From Methanothrix sp. (GTDB lineage: Archaea > Halobacteriota > Methanosarcinia > Methanotrichales > Methanotrichaceae), in the NCBI GenBank assembly GCA_012798025.1, contig JAAZNX010000165.1, positions 1 to 15,686 of the forward strand: DNA of 15,686 bases. Reading direction: 5' to 3'. Within the stretch, counting starts at the first letter, position 1; every line of letters starts with the position of its first letter. The position numbers and the translations under genes were made by a program. The notes under the pieces were generated by a model. The model was not told the origin of the DNA. It saw only the letters and a list, made by a program, of their open reading frames with translations, and did no database searches. Below, piece by piece: positions 1-8,274 of this stretch.

Positions 1-575
1 ATTGATTCCAAGATCGTCGAAGAGACCCCAGAACCCAGCCTATCATCGTTACAGAATACAAAATTGCTCATTACAAGCGACCATGCTGCCAAAAAGAAGT
101 TACTGCAAAGGATCCAGGCTGTCCGCATGAAGGCAAATTTGGAAATAACATAATTGCTCTGACGACGCCCCTCAAATATGAGGACAGGCTGCCTCACAGA
201 AAGATTCGCGACGCAATTATGAGTTTATACGGTTTGAAAATCAGCCTTGCAACGATATTGGATTTGACCCGTCGCGCTGCAGATGCCGTTCGATCCGAAT
301 ACGATTCCATTTTAAGCAAGATTAGATATGCTCCGATCTTGTACGTGGATGAAACGGGAATTCATGTTCAGGGAGAAAAGTACTGGATCTGGACATTTAC
401 CACGCCATCTGAGACCTTTTTCGTGATTCGAAAGAGTCGAGGAACGAATGTCCTGGCAGAAGTTTTGACTCGCAAATTCAAGGGAATAATCGTATGCTAC
501 GGTTGGAAACCGTATGCGCAGTTCACAAATCGCATTCAGAGATGTTGGGACACACGGGGTACATGTATACCATGA
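1..575 (+). pseudogene. IS66-type transposase, 5'-partial remnant (decayed)
   Basis: The translation matches the central part of IS66-family transposases: a Cys-rich stretch (YKRPCCQKEV near 77-105), then the start of the DDE catalytic core (YVDETGIHVQGEKYWIW near 340-395). The reading frame changes near positions 30-36: frame 1 up to about EETPEP, then frame 3 to the stop at 573-575, so the gene has a frameshift. The usual IS66 motif VCDGWKPYA reads VCYGWKPYA here. The second catalytic Asp is therefore Tyr (codon 498-500, a one-base GAC to TAC change). Homology stops after RIQRCW near 549, followed by a short unrelated tail. The last third, with the catalytic Glu region, is missing. The element runs off the left window edge. 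It cannot encode an active transposase. No terminal inverted repeat or target duplication is recognisable at the right break. Confidence 0.85.
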
Positions 576-754
576 TATATAAATTATGTGATTAAATGCG
601 CCCTGCCACCATCACTAACTAATGCGATTGTGCCCGATTTTTCACTTGATCTTGAGATAGTGCCCAAATTTGTCTAAAAATAAGTAAAAAAATGATCAAA
701 AATGAGAAATAAAGCTGAAGTCGCATTTAAATAGGAGTCCTCAATTAGTTATTT
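576..754. other. AT-rich intergenic stretch without a gene
   Basis: This lies between the transposase remnant and the 3' end of the leftward exported-protein gene. It is A/T-rich, with A-runs near 675-705 and two copies of GTGCCC (near 630 and 660). No open frame of note, RNA gene or insertion end is recognised. Confidence 0.5.
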
Positions 755-1552
755 TTATATCTTCGGATGGATAGATTTTGTCGCATCTCGTATGGCCGTG
801 GACTGATTGATGTCTTCCACAAACATTGCTGCAGGTCTCTGGTCGATGCTGATGTTTGCGCTTTGGTTCTTCTGAGGGCTGCTCGCATCTGCGATGTTCG
901 CGGTGGTTTGATTCAATGTCTGGGTCAAAACGTCTTTGGATTTTTGGTATGGCATCACTATCAGATACGGTCCCTGTCCGCTTTCCCGGGATAAGAAGTC
1001 GACCTCATAGCTGCTGTTACTGACTGCCTGCAAAAGGAACGATATGCGGTCTCCCTTTGCCTTGGCAGCACGCAACTTTTTGGAGACGTCAAAGGCGAAG
1101 ATCTCATCTCCATCTGTGTTGGAACTTATCTGGGTCAGATCGTTTTTCTTCAAAATGTCCGATGTCGGAATGTTAAGAAGCAGCCTCCTGTAATCCGATT
1201 TTTCATCCCACTGCGAGTCTATGGAAAACAGCGCCACAAGGGCAGGCTCGCTACTCTGAGAAATTGCCCTCGCTTTCAGCACAAGGATGCCGATATCGTT
1301 GTCCGAAATATTGATGGCGGAAATATCGAACTGTATCAACGGATCGCCCGGATAGCTGCTGACTTTAGAGCCGTTGATTTCAGTGACATTGACCTCACAT
1401 AAAAGGATCTCAGTCTGGTTGTAGACGTCACCGCCATCAGGGCCGATGCTAACGTATAAGTCCTGTGAGGCGAAAATTGCAGTCATTTCACAGTGCCCAC
1501 TGCCGATTAGCATTGTCGCCAGCAGCAAAAGAGCGATCAGTCTTTTAATCAT
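755..1552 (-). CDS. Exported, sequon-rich protein with DNRLRE/CBM96-like domain
   Basis: A 265-residue protein with a clear signal peptide: positive N-terminus MIKR, hydrophobic stretch to about residue 17, then SGHC. The Cys is preceded by His, so it is not a good lipobox. Residues about 27-200 have the pattern of DNRLRE/CBM96-like beta-sandwich domains of methanogen surface proteins: DLYVSIG at the start, a central LIQFDIS strand, and SQWDEKSDYRRLLLNIP later. This fold assignment is by eye. Nine N-X-S/T sequons are present (Asn 45, 55, 60, 81, 179, 214, 229, 233, 249), fitting an N-glycosylated envelope protein. The C-terminal 60 residues are Gln/Asn/Ser-rich and look disordered. There is no C-terminal membrane anchor. 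The ATG has GGAG upstream (spacer about 10). It lies 97 bp downstream of polC but has its own TATA-like box, so it is probably transcribed separately. Exact function unknown. Confidence 0.75.
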   Translation of the reverse strand: MIKRLIALLLLATMLIGSGHCEMTAIFASQDLYVSIGPDGGDVYNQTEILLCEVNVTEINGSKVSSYPGDPLIQFDISAINISDNDIGILVLKARAISQSSEPALVALFSIDSQWDEKSDYRRLLLNIPTSDILKKNDLTQISSNTDGDEIFAFDVSKKLRAAKAKGDRISFLLQAVSNSSYEVDFLSRESGQGPYLIVMPYQKSKDVLTQTLNQTTANIADASSPQKNQSANISIDQRPAAMFVEDINQSTAIRDATKSIHPKI

Positions 1553-1607
1553 AAGTCATCTCTCCACAAATTACTCCCTCAAGGCAGATGTACTCTAATA
1601 CACATTA

Positions 1608-1620
1608 ATATTTAAAATTA
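1608..1620 (-). promoter_or_regulatory. TATA box for the exported DNRLRE-like protein
   Basis: On the minus strand the sequence TTTTAAATAT lies about 55-65 bases upstream of the ATG at 1552. This predicts a start site near 1585 and a leader of about 30 bases that contains the GGAG Shine-Dalgarno-like site. Confidence 0.45.
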
Positions 1621-1649
1621 TAGATTCGAATCCTGCCAAACCAATTTTT

Positions 1650-4600
1650 TTACATGAAATCCGCAAGATCTGTCTGCTTGGCCTTGTCGTTTTTGAATAG
1701 CGATTCTACCTCTATCTTCAGCAGCTGCAATCTCTGCTTTGTATAGCTGCTCACGCCGTACTCCTCTGCCACCTTTATCGAGACGTCCAGGTATTTGCGA
1801 ACGCTTCCTTCATGAACAGTTAGGATCAAGCGGCCACCGCACTTTGGGCAGGTCTCCTTGAGAGGCGGCCGCCGGTACTTGGCGCCGCACTTCACGCATC
1901 TCACTTTTTGCTTGGAGAAGGCATGTAGATTTCCGATAAGATCAGGCAGGAAGTGAGAGTTGATGACGCGCTCCGCTACATCCTGCTCATCCACAGCTCG
2001 AATCATGCGCGCCAGCTCAAGCTGGGCATCCATCTTATCGATCATGGTCTCGAGGGTCTTGTAGGCACTGTTCTTCGGGCCTGCCGCAATGTCGTCGGCA
2101 TCATGGCTGAAGTTGAAGCCCTCGTACTGCGCGTCAGAGCCCAGGCGCCTGGATACCAGATCGAACTTTGCCTCCAGGTCCTTGGGACTTGCACCCGACA
2201 TCGTAGCCTCATAAAACTCCAGAGGATAGACAGGCGTCAGGTCTAGGTTGTGTGCCTCTTTGTCCACCTCAGCAGGGTTGAGGATGGTGGTCATGACGAG
2301 ACAAGCATCCATCTTGCCTCCACGCTTTTCGGGCAGATACGACATGGAGAAGTTCAAAAGCGCATCCATGAGCAGCATCACACAGTCCTCGTCGCCGTCG
2401 CAGTTGCGACGCTTTGCAGCATGGAAAAAGGGATGGCCAAAGCCTGCTGAAGCTGTGCTATAGCCGATAAGCCGACAGAGCACGCCCGCTGATGTGTGCG
2501 GTGCGAGGCCCACCATGAGGGTGCCGATCAGGTCTTCTGGAGTTGTGGCATTGTAGTATGGCTTCAGGCCGTAGAACTTTACCAAAAGCTCGTCCACAAA
2601 CTGCGCAACACGGATCAGGTACTCTCCTGCGCCTTTGGCAAGTATAATGTCTTGCACCCTCAGCTCGCAGATCTGATCTGGCCTCTCCAGGGGCGCTCCA
2701 TGCATGTCCTCAGTGTAGCCGAGCTCTCTTAGTCTCTCAAGACTTGTTCCAATCTCGTCCGGTCGAAAATGGGTCAGTGGCAGGTCGGTCAGATCGTATC
2801 TCACTGTGCCGTCCTTGAAGATGTTCACTCCATGCTTGGCTCGAAGAATCCCTTTCTCAAGCGGCTCAGGCGTCTTGTCTCGGGATGAGAGGCCCATGAC
2901 GCCTTTCAGTGCATCTGGCTCCCTCTCGCCCAGATTTTCCAGAGCCCGTTGGTAGAGCTTTTTGACGTCAATTTGCATCGCAAAGGCCGCTGTGGTCTTC
3001 TCACCACACCTGGGGCACTTTTCAGGGGCAGGGATATTGCAATTGGGACAGACCCTCAATTTGTCAGTAAATCCACCACACTCACACAGGAAGGCGAAAC
3101 CCTCTTTGCCACAACGTTTGCACACTCTCCTCTCAATCTCAACATTTACAATCCCAGTGACATTTCCTGAGGAATGCTTTGCAGCTTCTATGATCGACCT
3201 CGACTTGCCGCCCTCCTCGCCCGTGGGGAAGAGAACGTGAGGCGGCGGCCGCATCAATCGCTTATCCGACTTCTCGGGTCTTCCCATCCTGGCACCGATG
3301 CGCGTGAGCGCCCTGGCACGAACGACAATGCCAGCCAGATCGTTGACAGCCTGCAGTGCTGTTCCCTCTATCTTGTCCCAGCTCTTTTTCAGGCCTTCAT
3401 TTCGGGCCTCTATTCCCAGGCAAAGCAGGAGCGGAAGGGGATCTTCGATTATTACTTTTCCGTTCCGGACCTTATGCAGCACAAGCAAGGTTTCAAGAGG
3501 CTCCTTTGCAGCCAGAGGAAGGAGCAGCTCACCTGATTCAAGAACGCCTTCCTCAGCGACGGTTGATGCAAGATCTTCAAAATCCTCCATGGAGAGATCG
3601 TGCCATAGATAAGTATGAGCCGGATGAAGAGGAACATTTAATTTTTTTGAAAGCTCTATTGCCTCCTCTCCACCGATTTTCTCTAGCCCAGTTGGATCTC
3701 CGCCTGCCTTTATCACCTCCTGTGCCCACCACTCGAAGGTGTAGGATGCAGGAGCTAGAGGCCGGTTGTTTTCCAGAAACTCGCCGAAGCTGATGAGTAT
3801 CTCTCCCAGGTCAAGGATCTTGGAGATATGCGCCTTCAGAGCTGTGTTTATGGATCGTGGATCTTTGCAGGTGGCGGGCAGCCATTCAAGGATGTCTTGA
3901 GGGGAATCGAACCGAACCACATCTCCGTTCAGCAGCCTCACAGTAGGACCTTCTATGGAACTGACTGGAGCGACTGCTGCAGCCTTCCCCGGCTGCTCCA
4001 CTTTGACCTGCGTTCCTGGTGCCATGAACTCGCCCAACAAAAGCATGCTGGCAGGATTGAAACCTGCTGCAGCAAGCCCGGTATTTCTAGCCCGACCGTA
4101 GCGCAGCCGAAAGCCTCCCGGCCTGGATGGATGCGAGAAGACTGGCCTTCCAGCTATCAGGTCGCGAAGGAACTTGGGACTTGAATCGCCACCTTCTTTC
4201 TTGCCGCTGGCAAGTGAATCCAGCCACTCCCAGCCCGAGATGCCCAGCTTCGAGACATGCTTCTTGAGCTTGGGCCTTTTCAGGGCGATGCCCTCAGCTG
4301 AGACCAAGGCAATGCCTCCTCGCACACGGTTAGTTTCGATCCTCGGAAGGTCGCGAAACCCAGAGACCTCCTCTTCTTCGGTAGGCTCGCCGTCGATGCA
4401 GATGGGGCAGTTGCGCACAATGGTCCTGATCTCGTCGTCCGATGGAGAGTACTGCAGGCCTGCCACGCGCTTGTAAAGGCCGATCTCCTCCACATAACGC
4501 TCCACCTCATCGGGCCTGGGTTTCCAGGGGGCAATCCCGACGCTCCGGCGCACATAATCGGCCACGAGAACGGACAGGGCCTGGGCTGTGCCTCCCGCAG

Positions 4601-5030
4601 AGCGAATGGGCCCAGCGTAGTAGACCTTGAGATAGTCAGTGCCATCGTCGTTCTTTCCCAGAGAGACACGCGCGATGCCCTCTATTGGCGCAGCAACGAC
4701 GCCCTCTGTAAGCAGAGCAACGGAGGTGCGGATGGCGTTGTCCACTGACTCGATCTTGGATGCGCCAGTTCCCAGGCGGCCTTCGGCAAAATCAATGCCT
4801 ATAGCTAGAGCCGCTTCTTCGCGACTCAATCCAATTCCCTCCAGCTCTCTGATCCGGGCCGCAATTCCGGGAATGCCGATCAGCTTCTCAACTCGTTCGG
4901 CCAGGTCGACTGCCAGAGGTATCTCCACCACGGTGGTGGGGTCCTTTCCCAAACCTCGCGCCGCCTGGGCTACTGCCATGGCTCTTTTGAGGCCATGCTG
5001 CAGAAGTTCGAAATACTCAGAATTATTCAA
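1650..5030 (-). CDS. polC: DNA polymerase II (family D) large subunit DP2
   Basis: Catalytic subunit of the euryarchaeal replicative polymerase PolD, which works with the small exonuclease subunit DP1 (not in this window). The 1126-residue length is full for an intein-free DP2. The N-terminus has the family pattern around [20 protein letters not shown] four-Cys-pair zinc region lies at about 634-680 (CKRCG, CECGG, CPNC, CPRCG). The acidic catalytic motif NCDGDEDC is near residue 877 and is uninterrupted; this is a place where some archaea carry an intein. A second zinc ribbon is at about 1042-1064 (CVKCG, CPKCGG). The last residues QTDLADFM fit a C-terminal PCNA-interacting (PIP) box, with Q1119, L1122, F1125 and M1126. 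The start codon appears to be TTG with GAGGTGAG just upstream. The next in-frame ATG, at codon 18, would remove conserved N-terminal helix sequence. Confidence 0.97.
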   Translation of the reverse strand: MNNSEYFELLQHGLKRAMAVAQAARGLGKDPTTVVEIPLAVDLAERVEKLIGIPGIAARIRELEGIGLSREEAALAIGIDFAEGRLGTGASKIESVDNAIRTSVALLTEGVVAAPIEGIARVSLGKNDDGTDYLKVYYAGPIRSAGGTAQALSVLVADYVRRSVGIAPWKPRPDEVERYVEEIGLYKRVAGLQYSPSDDEIRTIVRNCPICIDGEPTEEEEVSGFRDLPRIETNRVRGGIALVSAEGIALKRPKLKKHVSKLGISGWEWLDSLASGKKEGGDSSPKFLRDLIAGRPVFSHPSRPGGFRLRYGRARNTGLAAAGFNPASMLLLGEFMAPGTQVKVEQPGKAAAVAPVSSIEGPTVRLLNGDVVRFDSPQDILEWLPATCKDPRSINTALKAHISKILDLGEILISFGEFLENNRPLAPASYTFEWWAQEVIKAGGDPTGLEKIGGEEAIELSKKLNVPLHPAHTYLWHDLSMEDFEDLASTVAEEGVLESGELLLPLAAKEPLETLLVLHKVRNGKVIIEDPLPLLLCLGIEARNEGLKKSWDKIEGTALQAVNDLAGIVVRARALTRIGARMGRPEKSDKRLMRPPPHVLFPTGEEGGKSRSIIEAAKHSSGNVTGIVNVEIERRVCKRCGKEGFAFLCECGGFTDKLRVCPNCNIPAPEKCPRCGEKTTAAFAMQIDVKKLYQRALENLGEREPDALKGVMGLSSRDKTPEPLEKGILRAKHGVNIFKDGTVRYDLTDLPLTHFRPDEIGTSLERLRELGYTEDMHGAPLERPDQICELRVQDIILAKGAGEYLIRVAQFVDELLVKFYGLKPYYNATTPEDLIGTLMVGLAPHTSAGVLCRLIGYSTASAGFGHPFFHAAKRRNCDGDEDCVMLLMDALLNFSMSYLPEKRGGKMDACLVMTTILNPAEVDKEAHNLDLTPVYPLEFYEATMSGASPKDLEAKFDLVSRRLGSDAQYEGFNFSHDADDIAAGPKNSAYKTLETMIDKMDAQLELARMIRAVDEQDVAERVINSHFLPDLIGNLHAFSKQKVRCVKCGAKYRRPPLKETCPKCGGRLILTVHEGSVRKYLDVSIKVAEEYGVSSYTKQRLQLLKIEVESLFKNDKAKQTDLADFM

Positions 5031-5042
5031 CTCTCACCTCAG
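5031..5042 (-). promoter_or_regulatory. Ribosome binding site supporting the TTG start of polC
   Basis: Read on the minus strand, GAGGTGAGAG directly precedes TTG. GGTG sits 4 bases before the codon. This strong archaeal Shine-Dalgarno match decides the start, because no ATG is available at the conserved N-terminus. Confidence 0.65.
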
Positions 5043-5204
5043 AGATAACGGCCTGTGCTCGCCAGCAGGAGACGACCCTGCATGAATTTTTTGTTCAGCA
5101 ATATCCCAAGACTCCTGTTGCTTCGATCGTATGCTCAAAGGGTATTGAATGGATCGGTCGTCGGGTCTTTGGCAAGACGACCAATTGGACTTCATTCCTA
5201 GCAA

Positions 5205-5220
5205 CTTTTAAAAATATATT
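5205..5220 (-). promoter_or_regulatory. Candidate TATA box for polC
   Basis: Minus-strand AATATATTTTTAAAAG is the best TATA-like element upstream of polC. It would place the transcription start near 5185, giving a leader of about 155 bases. The leader holds a small inverted repeat, GGTCGTC (5156-5162) with GACGACC (5176-5182). Confidence 0.4.
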
Positions 5221-5422
5221 ATTGTTTAACCCCTCTCTTTCCGATGAATTGGTAGGTCGATAAATATTGTTTAATGCCGAAACATGAAGATCACTTTAAA
5301 ACAATTATTTGCTAAGTTACATACTTTCGATATCCAGAAAGGATTAAAGGATTTTTTTACGCTACTTTTCTAGTGGAACGCCAAATCAGAATAAATCGCC
5401 AAGCACTTTTATGGAGGCCCTG

Positions 5423-5432
5423 GTTTAAAAAC
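5423..5432 (+). promoter_or_regulatory. Candidate TATA box for the mmp2-mmp4 operon
   Basis: GTTTAAAAAC lies about 90 bases upstream of the mmp2 ATG and predicts a start site near 5450. The leader carries a run of seven T (about 5490-5496) and GGATCA...TGATCC arms. No Shine-Dalgarno sequence is visible before the ATG. Confidence 0.4.
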
Positions 5433-5516
5433 TTGCCGTCGCATCACAGGATGCCTTTACCCTGGATCATCTTTTGTTTTGGCGTTATCTTTTTTTGATC
5501 CAAGCATAAACCCCAT

Positions 5517-6482
5517 ATGATGAATCTGCAATCTCTGGCGGCCGAGCTTCGCGGGTTTGTGGGAATCACTCGCAAGAAGCAAATAGGCAATCTTCTCCAG
5601 TTCTTTCCCATCGATTCCGAGCGCATCATCGCCTCCTTTGGCGAGGATGCTGCAGTGATAGATGATGGCGACGAGGTCATGCTCCTGGCGGCTGATGGCA
5701 TCTGGTCCAAGTTGATGCAAGCAGATCCAGAGTGGTCGGGCTACTGTTCGGTTCTGGTCAATGTGCATGACATCGCGGCTATGGGCGGCTGGCCGGTGGC
5801 AATGGTGGACGTCCTGTCTGTGGATGGCCAGGAGGTTGCCAAAAGAGTCCTGCAGGGCATGAAGAAGGGAATTGAGAAGTTCAATGTGCCCATCATCGGC
5901 GGGCATCTACACCCGGACACGCCCTACAACGCCCTGGATGTCGCGATCCTGGGCAAAGCGAAAAAGGATGCTGTGATCCTGAGCAGCACCGCGCGACCCG
6001 ACGAGGTGGTTGTAGCAGCTGCCGACATGGATGGTGCACCTCATCCCAGCTTCTCCATCAACTTCGACTCAACCAGCTTCAAAGACCGAAAAACGCTGCT
6101 CCTCCAGCTTGGGTCCATGCAGGAACTTGGCGAGTCTGGCCTTGTCAAAGCAGGAAAGGACATCAGCAATCCAGGACTTCTGGGCACGCTCGCGATGTTG
6201 CTGGAGACTAGCGGAGCGGGTGCTGTCGTCGATTTAGACAGAATACCAGTTCCAAAGGGTCTAGACCTGACAAGCTGGCTGAAGATGTATCCCGGGATGG
6301 GTTTTGTGGTCAGCACAAAGCCCGAGAATGTCACACGGGTTTTGGAGGTCTTCCAGAGGCGCAGCCTTACTCCAGCCGTGATCGGACGGGTGACGAGCGA
6401 GCGAAAGCTTGTCATTCGTTCTGGCGACGAAGAGGCCGATCTCTTCGATTTCGCTGTAGATTGCGTTACAGGAATACGGTAA
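5517..6482 (+). CDS. Methanogenesis marker protein 2 (AIR synthase-like)
   Basis: A 321-residue protein with the two-domain architecture of the AIR synthase/selenophosphate synthetase (PurM-like) superfamily. The N-terminal half has the nucleotide-binding signature FGEDAAVID (41-49), the AADGIW motif (58-63) and the NVHDIAAMGG helix (82-91). The C-terminal half has ISNPGLLGTLAMLLETSGAG followed by a typical AIRS_C beta-strand. The sequence fits the methanogen-specific family known as methanogenesis marker 2 (TIGR03267 type), whose reaction is not established. Its strict occurrence in methanogens suggests a role in coenzyme or methyl-coenzyme M reductase maturation. The ATG at 5517 is the first possible one, as an in-frame TGA lies at 5496-5498. 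Two consecutive Met codons occur, and no SD site is seen. It is followed immediately by the Mmp4/MtxX-like gene. Confidence 0.85.
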   Translation: MMNLQSLAAELRGFVGITRKKQIGNLLQFFPIDSERIIASFGEDAAVIDDGDEVMLLAADGIWSKLMQADPEWSGYCSVLVNVHDIAAMGGWPVAMVDVLSVDGQEVAKRVLQGMKKGIEKFNVPIIGGHLHPDTPYNALDVAILGKAKKDAVILSSTARPDEVVVAAADMDGAPHPSFSINFDSTSFKDRKTLLLQLGSMQELGESGLVKAGKDISNPGLLGTLAMLLETSGAGAVVDLDRIPVPKGLDLTSWLKMYPGMGFVVSTKPENVTRVLEVFQRRSLTPAVIGRVTSERKLVIRSGDEEADLFDFAVDCVTGIR

Positions 6483-6496
6483 TGTGGGTGCATCAC

Positions 6497-7285
6497 ATGG
6501 ACAAGGGTTTTGTGCAATCTATGCAGGAGAAGGCCATGGCAAGGCACGCTCGCATAGGCATCGGCATCTGGAATTCAGATGCAAAGCTTGTCGCATCGCT
6601 TCAATCGGCCACAAAGTACGCCGATCTCCTGCTGGTCGGCGATCCGCGCTGCAAATGCGACCTGGACTTCGTCCCAACCGATGAGCCCTGGATGGAACTG
6701 GTGCGGCTGTTGAAGGAGGGCGAGATAGAGGGTGCAGTTAGGGGAAACCTGCCAGCAGGCAGGACCATGAAATGCCTGTCCAGTGTGTTTGACATCAAGG
6801 TAAAGCGGCTGGCGCTTCTTGAACTGTCGAGTTGGTCATTCCTGCTAGGACCCGTGGGGATCGATGAAGGCGAGACGGTCTCGGACAGGCTTGGCCTGGC
6901 GTTGGAGGGAGCAAAGTTTATGCAGCGATTTGGCATATCTCCAAAGGTCTCTGTGCTTTCTGGCGGCAGGATGGAGGATCTGGGGCGCTGCGAACGCGTG
7001 GATCGCAGCCTTGCTGAGGGCGAGCTGATCGCTGCCCGGGCACGAGAGGCGGGCGTCGATGCAAAACACAGGGGAATATTGATTGAGGCATGCCGGGGAG
7101 ACGACATCCTCATCGCACCCGAGGGCGTATCCGGGAACCTGATCTTCAGAACAACGCTGCTGTTGTGTGGCGCTGAGTCCTACGGCGCGCCAGTGCTGAT
7201 GGACAAGGTCTTCGTGGACTCCAGCCGGGCGCGGGAAAACTTCGACGGGCCTGTGATGCTGGCAAGCAGTATGGTGGATCTTTAG
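6497..7285 (+). CDS. Methanogenesis marker protein 4 (MtxX family)
   Basis: A protein of 262 residues from this start, matching the methanogenesis marker 4/MtxX family, which is distantly related to phosphate acetyl/butyryltransferases. Family-like segments are ARIGIGIW near the N-terminus, EGAVRGNLPAG in the middle, LSGGRMEDLGR, and a C-terminal DILIAPEGVSGNLIFRT. MtxX was named from a methyltransferase operon of Methanosarcina barkeri; no reaction is firmly established. The frame is open from 6461, inside mmp2. I prefer ATG 6497 because GGGTG lies 6 bases upstream and the extra helix before ARIGIG looks family-like. ATG 6536, with GGAG 6 bases upstream, is a serious alternative giving 249 residues. 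ATG 6482 overlaps the mmp2 stop. The 14-base gap to mmp2 points to co-transcription. Confidence 0.82.
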   Translation: MDKGFVQSMQEKAMARHARIGIGIWNSDAKLVASLQSATKYADLLLVGDPRCKCDLDFVPTDEPWMELVRLLKEGEIEGAVRGNLPAGRTMKCLSSVFDIKVKRLALLELSSWSFLLGPVGIDEGETVSDRLGLALEGAKFMQRFGISPKVSVLSGGRMEDLGRCERVDRSLAEGELIAARAREAGVDAKHRGILIEACRGDDILIAPEGVSGNLIFRTTLLLCGAESYGAPVLMDKVFVDSSRARENFDGPVMLASSMVDL

Positions 7286-7377
7286 GGAGAAAAATTTGTA
7301 AAAATCATGTTCAACACATCGAAGTGGGTGGGCATGCGCCCTCCTGCGGGTGAGATAAATCCCAAGCGTTTAGAACT

Positions 7378-7860
7378 CTACAATTTTTGGGGCTCTATGA
7401 CCTCCCCCATTTTGAGAAGGTTCTTTCCTTTTTCATAATAGTACAAACTACTGTTAAAGTTGTCTCTGGCACTAAAAGCATAACCAATTTCATTGGTCTC
7501 ATAGAATTTAGCCATATCCCAGAGATATTCTCGCAGGTATTCCAGCGCACGAATCGTATCATTATGGTAGTCTTCATACTCTAAAGGTAGCTTGGCGAAC
7601 TCAATCGTTTCCAGCGTGTGAGAGGCCAATATGAAGAGAGATGTGGTAGCAATCATTGCATCATTGCTACTGATATTTTTTTTTACGAACTCATCTAGAA
7701 TATAGGAAGAACTGTTCAGGTCCTCGTCGTATTGGGTCAAAGCTTGAATTAGAATGTTCCTGTAGATTGAGCTATTGTTACCTTCGCTCGACCCTTCGGC
7801 CTGACCCATAATGCCAATTACCGCTGCCAATAACAAGAATGTATATAGGTAGCCTGACAT
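7378..7860 (-). CDS. Small exported helical protein, unknown function
   Basis: A 160-residue protein with an N-terminal signal peptide (hydrophobic from about residue 4 to 18, likely cleavage after GQA near 21). The mature part is mostly predicted alpha-helical: charged, rich in Tyr, Leu and Glu, without Cys. It carries six N-X-S/T sequons (Asn 28, 29, 49, 62, 100, 136). I recognise no family. The spacing of helices resembles small secreted four-helix or tetratricopeptide-like proteins, but this is a guess. It stands alone, convergent with mmp4 (92-base gap), with its own TATA box, TTTATAAT, upstream. The Shine-Dalgarno site is weak. Base composition is more A/T-rich than the polymerase or mmp genes, as is common for fast-evolving secreted proteins. 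Confidence 0.6.
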   Translation of the reverse strand: MSGYLYTFLLLAAVIGIMGQAEGSSEGNNSSIYRNILIQALTQYDEDLNSSSYILDEFVKKNISSNDAMIATTSLFILASHTLETIEFAKLPLEYEDYHNDTIRALEYLREYLWDMAKFYETNEIGYAFSARDNFNSSLYYYEKGKNLLKMGEVIEPQKL

Positions 7861-7938
7861 GCATTTATCTCTTTTGATCCTAAATTGGCCGATGATAGCT
7901 CAGATCCACAACTCGAACTGGTTGAAACCATTGCTCAC

Positions 7939-7950
7939 GATTATAAATCC
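7939..7950 (-). promoter_or_regulatory. TATA box for the small exported protein
   Basis: Minus-strand GGATTTATAATC lies about 80-90 bases upstream of the ATG at 7860. It predicts a start site near 7918 and a leader of about 57 bases. A second AT-rich element (AAATATATAT, near 8000-8012) lies further upstream. Confidence 0.45.
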
Positions 7951-8045
7951 CCTCGATATTGAATTTAACCTCTCTAAGCCATATATTTTGGTACAATCAT
8001 ATATATTTCTTTTGACGAGCATCGATGGCTTTGGTAGCGTGCCAT

Positions 8046-8258
8046 GTTTTCTGTAAAATTTCCGGCCCCGTTCCCAGACTGATTTTACTCCTAATCAATA
8101 GATAAATACTTTTTTACAGGTCAGCCATTCCTCGCCGATATTCATTAGTATGGCTCCGCCAAGCCTCAGAAGAGATGCATCATTGGGAAAGGCCCTGTAT
8201 CCTCCTACTTTCCAAAGTTATATTGGATACAGGGCCTTTATACCATTTTACAGAAAAC
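8046..8258. repeat. 213-bp inverted-repeat element (MITE-like candidate)
   Basis: Perfect 14-base terminal inverted repeats bound the stretch: GTTTTCTGTAAAAT at 8046-8059 and ATTTTACAGAAAAC at 8245-8258. Nested within is a perfect 15-base inverted repeat: AAAGGCCCTGTATCC at 8188-8202 and GGATACAGGGCCTTT at 8225-8239, with a 22-base loop. No open reading frame of a transposase is recognised inside. It abuts the truncated 5' end of the second IS66 transposase remnant. The flanks show no clear direct target duplication, so a miniature element is a suggestion, not proof. Confidence 0.5.
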
Positions 8259-8274
8259 GAGATACACTACCGGC

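Noticed and set aside
1621..1645. tRNA 3'-end look-alike (GATTCGAATC followed by CTGCC and ACC)
   Set aside because: The T-arm stem does not pair (ATAGA against CCTGC), there is no upstream D- or anticodon arm, and GATTCGAATC is a simple palindrome.
2380..2410. Intein at the NCDGDED site of DP2
   Set aside because: The catalytic motif is continuous and the protein has normal intein-free length.
3174..5085. Several plus-strand and one other minus-strand open frames of 100-150 codons across polC
   Set aside because: They lie opposite or out of frame within the well-supported DP2 gene and show no family features; they are shadow frames caused by its codon composition.
6041..7113. Minus-strand frames of 168 and 170 codons across mmp2 and mmp4
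   Set aside because: Both are antisense shadows of conserved methanogenesis marker genes, and are Ser/Arg/Pro-rich as expected for such frames.
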